A stretch of DNA of 64,000 bases from Aegilops tauschii subsp. strangulata (GCF_002575655.3 NC_053039.3:245312622-245376621); one strand, 5' to 3'. Positions 20,717-33,120 are shown, counted from the stretch's first letter. A program made the numbers and translations. The notes: a model not told the origin generated them from the sequence alone.

Positions 20717-21513
20717 ATTTATCATTGGCATATTGCTCCGCTCCCAGTAAACCTCACCCGAACTAATTTTCGATACTCTTTCAACAATGAGTACGGCCTT
20801 AACGGCTGCTTTACAAATGCACCTCGGCATAACCTGCCAGGGGCTCGGTATTGGAACAAACGAGTTGCCAGCAAAAGTCCGAACAACTCTACAGCGTACT
20901 TCGGCATCGCAAGTTTGGCCTTATATGCATCAGCTCCGAATCATTGTCTTGGGTCAATAGTTGGGTTGCCCGGCTCCTGTGCTTGCTACCCTACGTTCCA
21001 CTCTATCGGCTAGGGTAGTAAAGGGAGAACTACTGTGATTGTGCCCTGGCCTAAACCGGATGAGCACCTCAGTAGAGAAAGCCGAAAACTGACTGTCATG
21101 ATGCGGCGAGAGCTGGTCAACCACTTGACGACTTATTGGAATCTTTAGCAATTCTCCGTGTAACACGAGGGATCTTTTTCAGATCAGATATGTAAGGCAC
21201 CATACGCCGCATACATACCAGGGGCTATGTCGTAGCCCCACCATAAAACTCCTATGGCTAAGTGAAAGTGTTAACGCCTTATAGTCCGATTGCCTGGTTC
21301 GCCACATTATCACCTCCTTCATCGACCAAGACGTTGGATAAAGAGTGATTAAATGTTTTTCCGGACACCCCCGTACTTCCTACGAGGGGGCTAAAGCCGA
21401 CGACTGGAAAACTTCCAGCTTATATTAAAACGGCCGCACAGGAGGAATTCAAGCTTTCGAGCAAAACATAAATAGATTAACTATAAAATTGTCTTTTACA
21501 ATCATCATACACC

Positions 21514-24500
21514 TCACTCGAACATTATGTCTTTCGAGCATTGACCCTCTATCAAGCGGGCGGCCTCCAGGACGTCTTCAAAATAATGCTCCGGTTCCGG
21601 ACAGTCCTTGCCTTTGGGCGGACCCTTCATCGCGACGTCGATGGCCTTCATCTTTCCCCAGAATGTCTTGACTCGGGCAAAGGCCATCCGTGCACCTTCA
21701 ATGCATGCCGATTGCTTCGCAGCATCGATTCGCGGCACCGCATCGACAAGCTTCTGCACCAAACCAAAATAGCTATTCAGCGCAGGCTCGGTTGGCCACA
21801 GCCAGATTATGACATCCTTCATGGCAGCGCCAGATACCCTATGAAGTTCGGCCCATTGGGACATCTGTTCATTGAGCAACAGAGGGCGCTTTGACACGCC
21901 AAACTGCGACAAAAAAAGCTTCTCCGTTGCATATCCATCTCGCGCTTGGTAATACCGCGCTGCATCAGAAGAACTCTTCGGCAAGTCCAAATACTCGTCC
22001 GGAGAACTCCACACTTGGTTAAGCTGAGCATAGTCTGGGTCACCAAACTTAGTTTGCAGCAGAAAAGGCTTCCCAGCCACAATCTCCTTCGCCTGCCGAA
22101 CTTCCTCACGGATTGCTCTGGATTCTGATCGCGCTTCTCTCGCCTCCTGTTGGGCCTTGTCCAGTTCAGCCGTCAAGGCTTTCTTCTCCTTCTCAAGAAA
22201 TTTGCAGCAGCCAGTAGCATTCTCCAGCTCGAGTGTCATCGTGGATATCTTCTCCTCGCCTTGGCACCGCGCAGCTTGTTCGGCCATTAATTCAGCCAAT
22301 GCCTTTTCAGCAGCAGCATTGCTACAACGGGTCTGCTCCTTAGCCCGAGCCAGCTCCGCCCGAAGAGCTTCCATGGCGGCAGCACCATCTGCATTCATGC
22401 ACATTTCATATAAGACTCTTTTCAGCGTCAAGCACATTGGTGTAAAAAAATGCTCGAAATATATACCTTGCGAGTCGTCAAGACGCCTGTTGATCAATGC
22501 AATGTCATCCTCCGCAATATCCAGCTTTCACTACAGTTCGGCCACTTCCGTATTTCGGGCAGCCACATGAGGGGAGGCAGCCTGTATTCAAAGTTAAATC
22601 AAGGTTAGTACCTGAGCATATCTTTTTTGATCCTCCGATCGCTTCCTTCGGAAGGCAATCCGAGCCTTAGGGGCTACTGCATATACAACAGGTGCATTCT
22701 GTCAATAAAATTCAATTGGTAAAATTACATCACAAACCTCAAAACCTCTTAGAAGGCTCGTGAAGGCCTCATTCAATCCGCTCTTCGCGGATATAACCTT
22801 TTCGACCACTGTAACCATCAAGGCATGGTGCTCCTCTGAAATGGACGCTTGTCGCAGCATGTCCGTCAGCATTTCCGGCGCTCCGGGGTCTTCGGAAACC
22901 ACCACCGAAGTACGGCATTCCTTTGAAGGAATCCGCTTACTCGCCTCTAGAATCGTCTCCGGCTGTAAACCGGACAGTTCGGGGTCGTCATTCTTGATTC
23001 CCGGACCCTGAGTGACAGAGGCACCGCCTTCGGGTAACACCTTCTTCATTTCCTGCACCGCTTGACGATCGGGAGGAGCATTTCGGGACGATACCTCGGT
23101 ATCATCCCCCCTGTTGGGCGAGGAGGCCGGAGAAGGTGTGTCACTCTCCATCATCTCCGGAAGGAGGTCTCCCGAGGAGGAGGACGATTGAGAAACACCA
23201 GGCGTTAACCTGCGTGGATGCACATATGTCGGATGATTACTTCACTAATAAGAAAAGAACGAGGTACGTTTAAAGTGCCCCAGCTTCACTCACGGTATGG
23301 CCAGAGGTTCGTCCTCGTCATAAAGCCCTACGGCAGCACCGCTCGCCCGGCCCAAGCCGCCCGACGATGGCATTTTTCCTCTCTTGGAAGACTTCCCCTC
23401 CTGATCTTCGGAAGCGGCCCTCTTCTTGACATGGAGGGCTCCCTCTGCACCTTTGCCCTTGGGCAAAAGGGATTCGGTTTCCCCGAACGTGGCGTTTAAT
23501 TCATCCTCAGGGAGGGTATCACCTCTGGGCTCCCTGCTCTCGCCCCCCTCTGCAGACACCTGGTATGGTGTCAGAATCAGCATTCTCGTCAGCAGGGCGG
23601 ATTGTTCAGTCCTGTACGGGAAGGGGAGCCGAACACCAGATTAGCACCGCTTTCTTTATCCAGTCCTGTATAAGGACGGATTGTTCAGTATCTTATCAAG
23701 AGATGCTTGAATGGAAGGTGTTCGGAGATTGAATACTTACCGAAGTGTCTGGATGATTGCAGTCAAGGCCAACATCTTCGGTGGTGTCCGACCATTGCTC
23801 TCGTTCCCCGAAATACAATTTCCACATTCCCTCGTGCATAGTGCCGAAGAAGTGCTGAAGAGTCCGCCGCCCTTCTGGATTAAACTCCCACATATGGAGA
23901 GGCCGCCGCTGACATGGCAGGGTCTGGCGGACTAGCATTACTTGAACGACGTTCACAAGATTGATGCCCTTCTTGGTAAGGCTTCGGATGCGACTTTGCA
24001 GAGTCTGCACTTCATTGACGGATCCCCAGTCCAATCCCTTATTGATCCATGAAGCAAGCTGAATTGGAGGGCCGGGTCGGAACGCAGGTGTAGCCGCCCA
24101 CTTGGTGCCCCGCGACTCATTGATATAAAACCACCCCTACTGCCATAGGTCGGAAGACTTGGCGAAAGATCCTTCAAGCCAAACCGCACTGGCAAGCTTG
24201 CCTATTATGACGTTGCCGCACTCTGCCTGCTCCTCCTCTGTCACCTGCGGCCTCACGTCAAAGGTCTTGAGCCACAAACCAAAGTGCGGAGGAGTCCGGA
24301 GGAAGGCCTCACACATGACAATAAATGCTGAGATGAGGAGAATAGAGTCCGGGGCCAGATCGTGAAAATATAGCCCGTAGTAGAACATGAGCCCCCGGAC
24401 GAAGGGGTTAAGCACAAACCCTAGCCCGTGGAGAAAGTGGGATACAAATACTACCCTCTCGCCAGATCTGGGGGTAGGTATAACCTGCCCTTGTGCAGGA

Positions 24501-24610
24501 AGCCAATGAAGGATTTCTGGGGTCAGATACCTCGCTGCGCGGAGCTTCGCAATATCCTCCTCTGTGACAAAAGAAGCCACCCACCGGCCTTGACGGTTGG
24601 ATCCGGACAT
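21514..24610 (-). pseudogene. Multi-exon antisense gene inside the pol-less Gypsy element
   Basis: Six exons can be drawn on the minus strand: 24610-23741, 23611-23294, 23209-22738, 22676-22612, 22581-22467 and 22388-21514. Each boundary has GT and AG; donors include GTAAGT, GTGAGT, GTTTGT and GTACTA. Exon 1 encodes a domain like the Pfam 'putative gypsy type transposon' family (PF04195), with a LPAQGQVIPTPRSGE stretch and a conserved HF-x-HGLGF and PHFGLW pattern. Exons 2-3 are Ser/Glu/Lys-rich. Exon 6 starts with a long coiled coil (Ala/Glu/Lys heptads) followed by a mixed C-terminal domain. Reading phase is kept across exon pairs 2-3 and 5-6 but not 1-2. A TAG at 24137-24139 and adjacent TAG-TGA in exon 5 break the frame. 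No host function is known to me. Confidence 0.6.
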
Positions 24611-25123
24611 GATTAGGGCTGGTGGCGATTAGAACCCGAGGGTTGGAACTTGGGGTGGCTGGGGTTGAGGAAGGAGCAAGCGCAAGGGAAGAAGACGAGA
24701 CTGGGTCTCTATATAAAGACCCCGAATACTGGGCGTCTCCCCCTGGGTCTCTAAACTTACCTATCCCCACGGAGTTGTACCCAGGGGACGGTTGGGTTAC
24801 CCATGCCTGCATTAATGAAAATCCCATAAATAAGGGGACACGATCTCTGCTTTGACAAGACGTGCCAATAAAACCGTGCCCCGAGACATGGGGCGGCTCG
24901 CTAGCCGACGGTTGGAAATAGTAACCGGGCAGGCATGGTACGATGTCATGAACAGTCGGACTCATGGGATATTGTATTCTCTGCAATTATATACACAGGT
25001 CCGGATATACTTACTTCATCCGAAGACTATTCTGGAGTTCGGAAGGAGGGAACCCGCCTTGTAATGCCGAAGACAAATCTGCGCGCCAGACTCCTCGTCA
25101 TTGAAGCCAGGTTCAGGGGATAC

Positions 25124-25608
25124 TAAGGGAGTCCTGGACTAAGGGGTCCTCGAGCGTCCGGCCTATTATCCTTTGGGCCGGACTGATGGGCTGTGAAGAC
25201 ATGAAGACCGAAGACCACACTCGTGTCCGGATTGGACTCTCCTTAGCGTGGAAGGCAAGCTTGGCGACCAGCTATGAAGATTCCTTCTTATGTAACTGAC
25301 TCTATGTAAACCCTAGATCCCCCCGGTGTCTATATAAACCGGAGGGGTTAGTCTGGAAGGGACAGATATACACATTGCCATAGTCATATAGGCTAGACTT
25401 CTAGGGTTTAGCCATTACGGTCTCGTGGTAGATCAACTCTTGTAATACTCATATTCATCAAGATCAATCAAGCGGGAAGTAGGGTATTACCTCCATAGAG
25501 AGGGCCCGAACCTGGGTAAACATCGTGTCCCCCGTCTCCTGTTACCATCGATCCTAGACACACAGTTCGGGACCCCCTACCCAAGATCCGCCGGTTTTGA
25601 CACCGACA
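25124..25608 (+). repeat. 3' LTR of the pol-less Gypsy element
   Basis: It has the same 485-bp length as the 5' copy. The canonical TG start has become TA. A purine-rich CAGGTTCAGGGGATAC precedes it. Confidence 0.88.
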
Positions 25609-25613
25609 GGTCC

Positions 25614-27669
25614 CCTTAACCGATAGATTGGCTGGTACACCTACAATCCCCTACATCTGGTAGCCCATTATGGAAAGGTTTCCCACATCTTACTCAACTA
25701 CGCCAGAGCCCATAATGGCTTGTGGCTGCACACAGAAGTTTCTAGCATGAATAATCTTATGATCCCTTTGAGCCTGGGTGGCGAACCATAGGATGATCTC
25801 ACGGATTCCCCGGGATCTCCTGGGACAACACTGGGTTCCCTAGGTGCCCACAAACAATCCACCCAGATGTGTGTTAAAGTAGCCACCTTAAGTAAACCCT
25901 TAATTAAAAGTAAGTCTCACAACTGTCACGAATCACTCAACCCAAACCACGTCTATGAGCATAGCAAAGTATAATAAGAAAACGTAGTAACTCCCGAGGT
26001 TTGAATGAAAGGGCAATATGTACTACCTTAAAAACTACTTCCTAGAACCACATGTTAACAGATCCTACTCATGCAGTGTTTGAGGGGTATAACTAATGCA
26101 TAAAAGCTGGGTAATAACGGGGTATGATCAAAATGTTACTTGCCTTGCTGACAATCTGAAAACCCTAGTGACTCGTAGTAGCACGCTTTGCACTCTGGAA
26201 ACTCTATCGCAAACAAACAATAGCATACATAAGCACTCAAGCAAAATATGCAAGGGTAAAACTCAGATGAGAAGACCCAAATCGAAAACACAACTGAAGA
26301 GCTTCGATTTGCAAAAAGAATCAATCAAATCGGAGCTACGAAACTCAAACTACGATCAAAAGAAGTTCGAATTCAAATCTGCTTGCAAACAAATTTTAAT
26401 TTTTCAAAACCATGTTCAAGTTGATTAACTGGAAAGAGGGGTTTGAGACGAAGATTATGGCGTTGGTTTCACTGGATTTGGACGAGCGAGCAAAAAGTTG
26501 CGAGCGTTTGAAGATCATGGGCTAATGTGCGATAAAAATAATCGCGGATAGGTCCCTGGCAGAAAAATAAAATAAAAGAAAAAGACTATCGAACGGACGT
26601 TCGCTATCATGGACAAACGGGCGAACGTGTTGGCTAACAGAGACGTTTGGGTGAACGTTCGCTAATTAGCGAAACCAAAAAAAACTAAACCGATCTAACG
26701 AAAAAAACCGGGGCGACGGCTTTGTCGGTTTTATCGGTTCAACCAAAAAAACCGGCGGCGGCGAGATTCGTTGAGATCCGGCAGCGGCGGGCAACGGCAG
26801 GGAGGGGCGGCGTCGCGGGCGGCGGCGCAGCAGCCTACGTCGGCGGCGCGCGCAGCAGCCTGCGTCGGCGGCGCGCGCAGCAGCAGCGCAGGCAGCGGCG
26901 GCAGAAGCGGTAGCGGTGGCTTGCAGCGGCGGCGGTGGTTGAGGGCGGCGGGGTGAGGTGGAGAGGAGGCAACGGGATCGGGGGGATTTAAAGGGGTCGG
27001 GGGGAATTTAAAGGGGTCGGGGGAGGCGTCGCGGCTTGGAGGAGGGGTGGCGCGAGCGAGAGTCTGGCTCGTACTCTCCTCGACGTTCGTGCGGCGCACG
27101 GCGGGAGGAAGGCGGCGGCAACGCGGGCTTCGGCCCGGCTCGACTGGGCCTTTGGCCCTGTCGGGCGGAAACTTTTTTTTGAAATAAGATTTCGCCCGAA
27201 TAAAAATCCTAATAAAATATAAAAAAAATCTAAAAATGCCAAAAACAATTTTCGCCGTCTAAATAAAATATTTAGAACAAAGTGAACATTTTTCAGGCCT
27301 AAAAATGCAATTTTAAAAAATGCATATTTTTCTAATTCAAATAAAATTTCAAATAAAATCCAAATAAAATATATTTTTGATTTTAAGATTTTTCCTCCAA
27401 TATTCCTTTCTTTTTGAAGAAGTTATATTATCTTCTCTCTTTTATTTTAATATTAGAAATATTTGGAGAGAAAAATATTAAAACCAAATTGATCCTCTTT
27501 TCAAATTTGAAAAAAAAATCAAATATGAAAATAAATGAAATCCCCAACTCTCTCCTTGGGTCCTTGAGTTGCTTAAGATTTCTAGGATCACAACCAAAAT
27601 GCAAATAAAATATGATATGCACATGATGACCTATGTATAACATCCAAATTGAAAATTTGGGATGTTACA
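25614..27669 (-). repeat. 3' LTR of the chromovirus, inner part
   Basis: It matches 33893-35873, including the CGG-rich segment (here with extra repeat units, 26750-26950) and the AT-rich end. GGTCC is duplicated at the two sides of the insertion. Confidence 0.88.
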
Positions 27670-27686
27670 AACCTCCCCCCCCTTAA
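27670..27686 (-). promoter_or_regulatory. Polypurine tract of the chromovirus
   Basis: The minus strand reads AAGGGGGGGGAGG directly before the 3' LTR, the expected primer for plus-strand synthesis. Confidence 0.82.
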
Positions 27687-27694
27687 GATGAATC

Positions 27695-28717
27695 TCACCC
27701 TTGAGATTCGGGTTGGCTAGAAAATAGGTGTGGGTGGTCCTTTCGTAGGTCTTCCTCTCGTTCCCAGGTGGCTTCATCCTTGGTATGGTGGCTCCACTGA
27801 ACTTTGCAAAACTTGGTAACCTTGCTGCGCGTAACTCGGCTGGCTAACTCGAGAATCTTGACGGGTTTCTCCTCGTAGGTTAGGTCATTATCCAACTGAA
27901 TTGCCTCCAGGGGCACTGTATCTCTGAGAGGAATATCGGCCATCTCTGCATGGCACTTCTTCAACTGGGAAATGTGAAACACATCATGAACTCCTGACAA
28001 TCCTTCGGGTAACTCCAACTTGTAGGCAACCTCTCCCATACGTTCCAAAACTCGGTATGGTCCTACAAATCTTGGGGATAACTTTCCCTTAACTCCAAAT
28101 CGTTTAACTCCTCGGCGTGGTGACACACGAAGATATGCTCGGTCTCCAATTTCATAGACTACCTCTTTTCGTTTAGTACCGGCATAACTCTTCTGCCTGG
28201 ACTGAGCTACCTTCAGTCTATCTCGAATCAACTTAACCTTCTCTTCAGACTCTTTGATCAAATCTGGTCCAAACAACTGATGGTCTCCAACTTCATCCCA
28301 CATTAATGGTGTCCTGCATCTCCTTCCATACAAGGCTTCAAAAGGGGCCATCTTCAAACTAGCCTGATAACTGTTGTTGTATGAGAACTCCGCGTAAGGC
28401 AAATTGTCATCCCGACTAGATCCATAATCTAGTGCACAAGCTCTCAACATGTCCTCCAGAATCTGATTGACTCTCTCGGTCTGTCCATCTGTCTGCGGGT
28501 GAAAGGCTATACTGAACTCTAGCCTAGTACCCAAAGTCTGGTGCAGCTGATTCTAAAACTTCGAGGTAAACTGTGTTCCTCTATCTGATACGATGGTCCT
28601 CGGAACTCCATGCAGACATACGATCCTGGTCATATATATCTTGGCCAACTTCGCGCTTGTATAAGTGGTTTTCACCGAGATAAAGTGAGCTACCTTTGTC
28701 AAACGGTCAACTACTAC
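27695..28717 (-). pseudogene. Integrase core and chromodomain of the chromovirus
   Basis: The frame holds the integrase end of the catalytic core (HPQTDGQTERVNQ), the GPF/Y-like segment (RFVGPYRVLERMG) and a C-terminal chromodomain (about 27715-27840, with VKVQWSHH-like residues and ATWE). The chromodomain directs integration to heterochromatin in this clade. A stop at about 28553 lies at the core just before the ATG at 28534, so the 279-codon open part is only the C-terminal portion. Confidence 0.88.
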
Positions 28718-30355
28718 CTAGATGGAATCATATCCCAACTGGGTCCTGGGTAATTCGGTGATACAATCCATGCCAAGCTTGTCCCACTTCCATTCGGGTA
28801 TCAGCATAGGCTGTAGTAATCCTGCTGGCTTGTGACGTTCTGCCTTCACTCTCTGACATACATCACATACAGCTACATACTCAGCAATATCCTTCTTCAT
28901 ACCCGTCCACCAGAAACGCTCCTTCAAATCCAAATACATATTGGTGTTTCCGGGGTGAATCGAGTATGGTGAGTCATGAGCCTCCTGAAGTATTAACTTC
29001 CTGATCTCTGCATTATTGGGTACATATACACGATCCTCAAACCATAAGGTTTCGTGCTCATCCTCACGAAAACCCTTGGCTTTTCCTTTGCTCATCTTCT
29101 CCTTTATCTCAGCAATTTCCTTGTCATCCTTTCGAGCTTCTCGAATCTTTCCCAATAATGTAGACTGAACCTCCATTGCTGCAACAAAACCTCTTGGAAC
29201 TATCTCCAAACAAAGTTCCTTGAGATCGTCAACTAACTCCTGCGGTAGTCCTCCGCTTATGAGGGTATTGACATAACTCTTCTGGCTCGAAGCGTCTGCT
29301 ACGACTCTGGCCTTTCCTGGATGATAATGCAGCTTCATATCATAATCCTTTATAAGCTCCAACCATCTCCTCTGCCTGAGATTCAGCTCCTTCTGAGTGA
29401 AAATGTACTTCAAACTCTTGTGATCCGTGTACACATCACAGCGATTTCCAATAATAAAATGTCTCCAGGTCTTGAGCGTATGCACTACGGCTGCTAACTC
29501 CAAATCATGTGTGGCATAATTCAACTCATGAGGTCGAAGCTGTCGTGAGGCATATGAAACAACTCTTTTGTCTTGCATAAGTACACCTCCAAGTCCTTGG
29601 CGAGAAGCATCGCAATACACTTGGAAATCCTTGCGTATATCTGGAAGAATCAGCACTGGGGCTGTAACCAAACATCTCTTCAACTCCTGAAAACTGGCTT
29701 CACACTCCTCGGTCCATTTGAACTTGGTGTCCTTCTTCAACAATTCTGTCATGGGCTTCGCAATCTTGGAAAATTCTCAATGAATCTCCGGTAATATCCT
29801 GCGAGTCCTAGAAAACTGCGGATCTCTCCAACTGAGGTGGGTGCCAACCACTCAGTGACGGATTTAACCTTGGTAGGGTCTACTGTTATACCTTCTCCCG
29901 ATATAACATGTCCAAGAAATCTCACTTCCTTCAACTAAAACTCACATTTGCTGAACTTGGCATATAACTGGTGTTCCCTGAGCTTCTCGAGAACTAAACG
30001 CAAATGCTCCTTGTGTTCCTCTTCATTCTTCGAGTATACCAGAATATCATCAATGAACACCACAACAAACTTATCCAAGAACTCCATGAACACCTTGTTC
30101 ATCATACTCATGAAATAGGCAGGGGCATTAGTCAATCCAAATGACATAACCGTGTACTCATATAGCCCGTACCTTGTGGTGAAAGTTGTCTTAGGTATAT
30201 CCTGTTCTCGGATCTTCAGTGGTATTCTGATCATAGATCGATCTTGGAGAATACTTTAGCTCCTTGCAGGTGGTCAAACAAATCATTGATCATCGGTAGT
30301 GGGTACTTGTTCTTGATCGTCACTTCATTCAATGCACGATAATCAACAACCATTC
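28718..30355 (-). pseudogene. Reverse transcriptase, RNase H and integrase N-terminus of the chromovirus
   Basis: Separate pieces keep the finger motif (VDYRALN region), the catalytic [10 protein letters not shown] (about 30030-30060), the RNase H core with YCDAS and YTDHKSL, and the integrase HHCC zinc site. Frameshifts near 30240 and 29755 and stops at 29935-29937 and 28718-28720 break it. Both of those stops replace a conserved tryptophan position, suggesting C-to-T change on the plus strand. Confidence 0.88.
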
Positions 30356-32107
30356 TCAAGGATCCATCCTTCTTCTCAACCAAGAGCACTGGGCTCCCCA
30401 CGGTGATGAACTTGGTCGAGTGTACCCTTTCTCCAATAACTCCTTAATCTGCTTCTTAATCTCCTCCAGATCATTTGCGGGCATCCGGTATGGTCTCTTT
30501 GATATTGGTCCGGTGCCTGGCAACATCTCTATCAAAAACTCTATATCTCGATCTGGCGGCATACCTGGTAATTCCTCTGGAAATACATCCGGGTAATCCT
30601 TCACAACTGGTACTTCCTCCTGAACAACTCCTGAGAGTGAATTCACTTGAGTCCTCTTTGGTGCATGCCGAGCCACATACTTAATCTGTTTACCCTCTGG
30701 GGTGGTGAGCAGAATTGACTTACTGGCGCAATCGATGTTTCCTCCATACATCGATAACCAATCCATGCCTAGTATCACATCCAAACCTTGTGATCCAGAA
30801 TTATTAGGTCTGAGACAGTTCAAAAAAAGAATTATTAGGTCTGAGGGGAAAACATGCCTACCTATGGTCAATGGCATCTGAAAACATCCTCTGCTTGCCA
30901 TATACTCAGCTCCTGGCGAGCTTACTAACATAGGTGTCTTAAGAACTTTGGTGGGCAACTTATACTTATCCACGAACCCCCTCAAAATGTATGAATGCGA
31001 TGCACCAGTATCAAAAAGAACGATTGCAGTAAATGACTTAATCAAAAACTTACCTATAATTGCATCTGGCTGCTCTTCAACCTCCTCCACGTTAACGTGG
31101 TTCACCTGTCCCCTATTGAAAGGGTTGGGCTTCTTCCCAGAGCTTCCATTTCCATTGCCATTCTTCAACTCAGAACAATCATTGGCGTAGTGCCCAGTCT
31201 TCCCGCACTTGTAACAAGTGACATGACTCGGATCCTTCTTAGCGGGTGTTGCTCGGTTGGAACGGTTCTGGTTGCTGCTTGCTCCATTCCCATTTCCATT
31301 CTTGGGGCCACTGTGGTTATGTGAACTTCCTCCATTGTGATTGTGGCCTCCATGGTTATGGGTATATCCTCCTGAGTTCGGGGTAAAACGAGGCTTCTGC
31401 TGAGCTCCAGAATTATACTTCCCTTGTCCATACTTCCTTTTGCGGCTCTTAATCTGATGTTGCTTCCTTTCAATCATAAGAGCCCTGTCTACCAACTCCT
31501 GGTAGTTTGCAAATGTTGCTACCATCAACTGCATGCTCAGCTCGTCATTCATCCCTTCCATAAACTTTTCCTGCTTCGTGGCATCTGTGGCCACATCATC
31601 CGGGGCATAGCGAGCTAACTTGCTGAACTCATCTACGTACTGCCCCACAGTATGATTTCCCTGGCGTAAGTTGCGAAACTAACGCTTCTTCATGCTCATA
31701 GCTCCAGTTGAGACATGTGCAGTGCGGAATGCTTGTTGAAACTGATCCCAAGTGACATTGGCTATGGGGCAAGTGGTTGTATAATTCTCCCACCATGAGG
31801 TTGCGGGTCCATCCAGTTGGTGTGCGGCAAAGCGCACCTTCTCAGCATCTGTGCAACCTGCGGTGGTCAACTCCCTTCCAATCCTACCGAGCCAGTCATC
31901 AGCAACAATCGGCCGGGTGCTACTGGAAAACACCGGCGGATTCAACCTCAGAAAACGGGCTAAGTTATCAACTGGAGGTGGTGGCGGTGGGTTGTTGTTG
32001 TTGTTGCCTTGGTTCTGGAATAACAACTGGATCAAGGCATTCTGCTGCTGGATCAACTGAGTGAGCTCCGGTGGGAAGACAAATCCGGGGTCACGTCTCG
32101 GAGGCAT
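30356..32107 (-). pseudogene. gag and protease region of the chromovirus
   Basis: From the ATG at 32107 the frame encodes a gag capsid region after a Gln/Asn/Pro-rich start, then a zinc knuckle CYKCGKTGHYANDC (about 31170-31212) and an aspartic protease with the DTGAS motif (about 31010). It then runs into the start of reverse transcriptase. An in-frame TAG at 31679-31681 splits gag. A one-base deletion near 30395 ends the frame just after the protease-reverse transcriptase linker. A 31-base duplication in the protease (30797-30845) adds about ten residues. Confidence 0.88.
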
Positions 32108-32307
32108 CTGATGGGTTTAGAGGGGAGAGATTAGAATATAATGAGATCTAAAGGAAAATCACTACCCATATGCACATGAGACAAACACATTCATATCAGA
32201 CCACTTAATTCAAACAAGGGCATACAAATGATCTAAACTACCGTTACAAAATACTCAGACTACTACTATATACTTAGGGGGAATACTACTGATTATATGG
32301 TGGTCGA

Positions 32308-33033
32308 CTAGAAATTTTGATCGGTGGAAGACTCCATGATATCCGCTCCAGCTTCGTCTTCGTAATCATCATCACTGTCGGGGTCGGAGTCGGTGTCGTC
32401 GATGATGATGTAGTCTTCAGGTTGGTTGTCCTCTCCAGGTGCGGGATCTCCCATGAATATTCCTAGCTTCTTCTTCAGGTCTTAATTCTTCTCCAGTAGC
32501 ACTACAATTTCCTCCTCATATCCATCGCGTGTAGACTTGAGTTCCTCTTCAAGCTCCATGTTCCTCGTCATCACCTTCTTCAGATCTATCATGTTGGCGC
32601 ACATTCGGTTTTCCTGGCGGCGAATGTGCTGGTTTAACTCCTGGATGAAGGCTGCAATGGACTTGTCCCTCCTAGTGCTGATCATCTGCCATTGCTCATC
32701 TCAGCGCCCACATATCTGGTCGATGGTGTCCTTAAGATCCTTGTTGTAAACTTCACCGATGCGTCCCATGGCGATGTGGGCTGCCATGCTCTTTCCTAAA
32801 CTCCAGGTTGGTGCATCAAAGGAAAACTCTATGGGCTCAGTAACTGGCGCGAATGTCCTTGCTGGAACATGAACTCGAATCATCCAATGCTCCTCTTCTG
32901 GTAAAGTGGCAGTGTAGGTCCCGGTGAAGCTTGGTATTCCGATGTTCAGGTACCTAGTGACTTCCTTCAAGTGTCGTCCAAAAGGCGTGTCTTCATCCGG
33001 TTGAGTAAACTTGTTCCTTAGGTCCGCGATCTA
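32308..33033 (-). pseudogene. Extra leader ORF upstream of gag, two stops
   Basis: Between the primer site and gag the minus strand keeps one reading frame of about 240 codons, interrupted by stops at 32701-32703 and near 32482. I do not recognise the product. The first half is mixed and contains an EAPTWSLGK-like stretch (APTWSLGKSMAAHIAMGRIG region). The middle is a charged, coiled-coil-like segment around 32500-32680. The last 45 residues are very acidic (Asp/Glu-rich). It is in a different place from gag, and standard chromoviruses lack such a frame. It could be a captured host fragment or a lineage-specific accessory gene. Confidence 0.5.
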
Positions 33034-33120
33034 TAGAGTGGAAAATGGAGGAGAGTCAGAAATGAGTAGAGAAGAGTGATCTATGGCTTATCTTAGTGGT
33101 CGCGTCCTACAGTCAGCGTG

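Larger units (their letters stand above)
15725..25608 (+). mobile_element. Pol-less Gypsy element with a sense gag and an antisense gene
   Basis: Two 485-bp LTRs (15725-16209 and 25124-25608) are flanked by GGTCC (15720-15724, 25609-25613). I counted about 16 differences between the LTRs. The uninterrupted target is preserved at 33887-33910 in the sister LTR, which confirms the insertion point. The interior has a gag-like frame on the plus strand and a spliced gene on the minus strand, but no protease, reverse transcriptase or integrase. It must have been moved in trans. The antisense gene points to the Tat-like Gypsy group. Confidence 0.9.

Noticed and set aside
26731..27099. Proline/alanine-rich minus-strand frame
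   Set aside because: It lies in the CGG-rich part of a chromovirus LTR, and the sister LTR at 35030-35180 has a different repeat length that breaks the frame.
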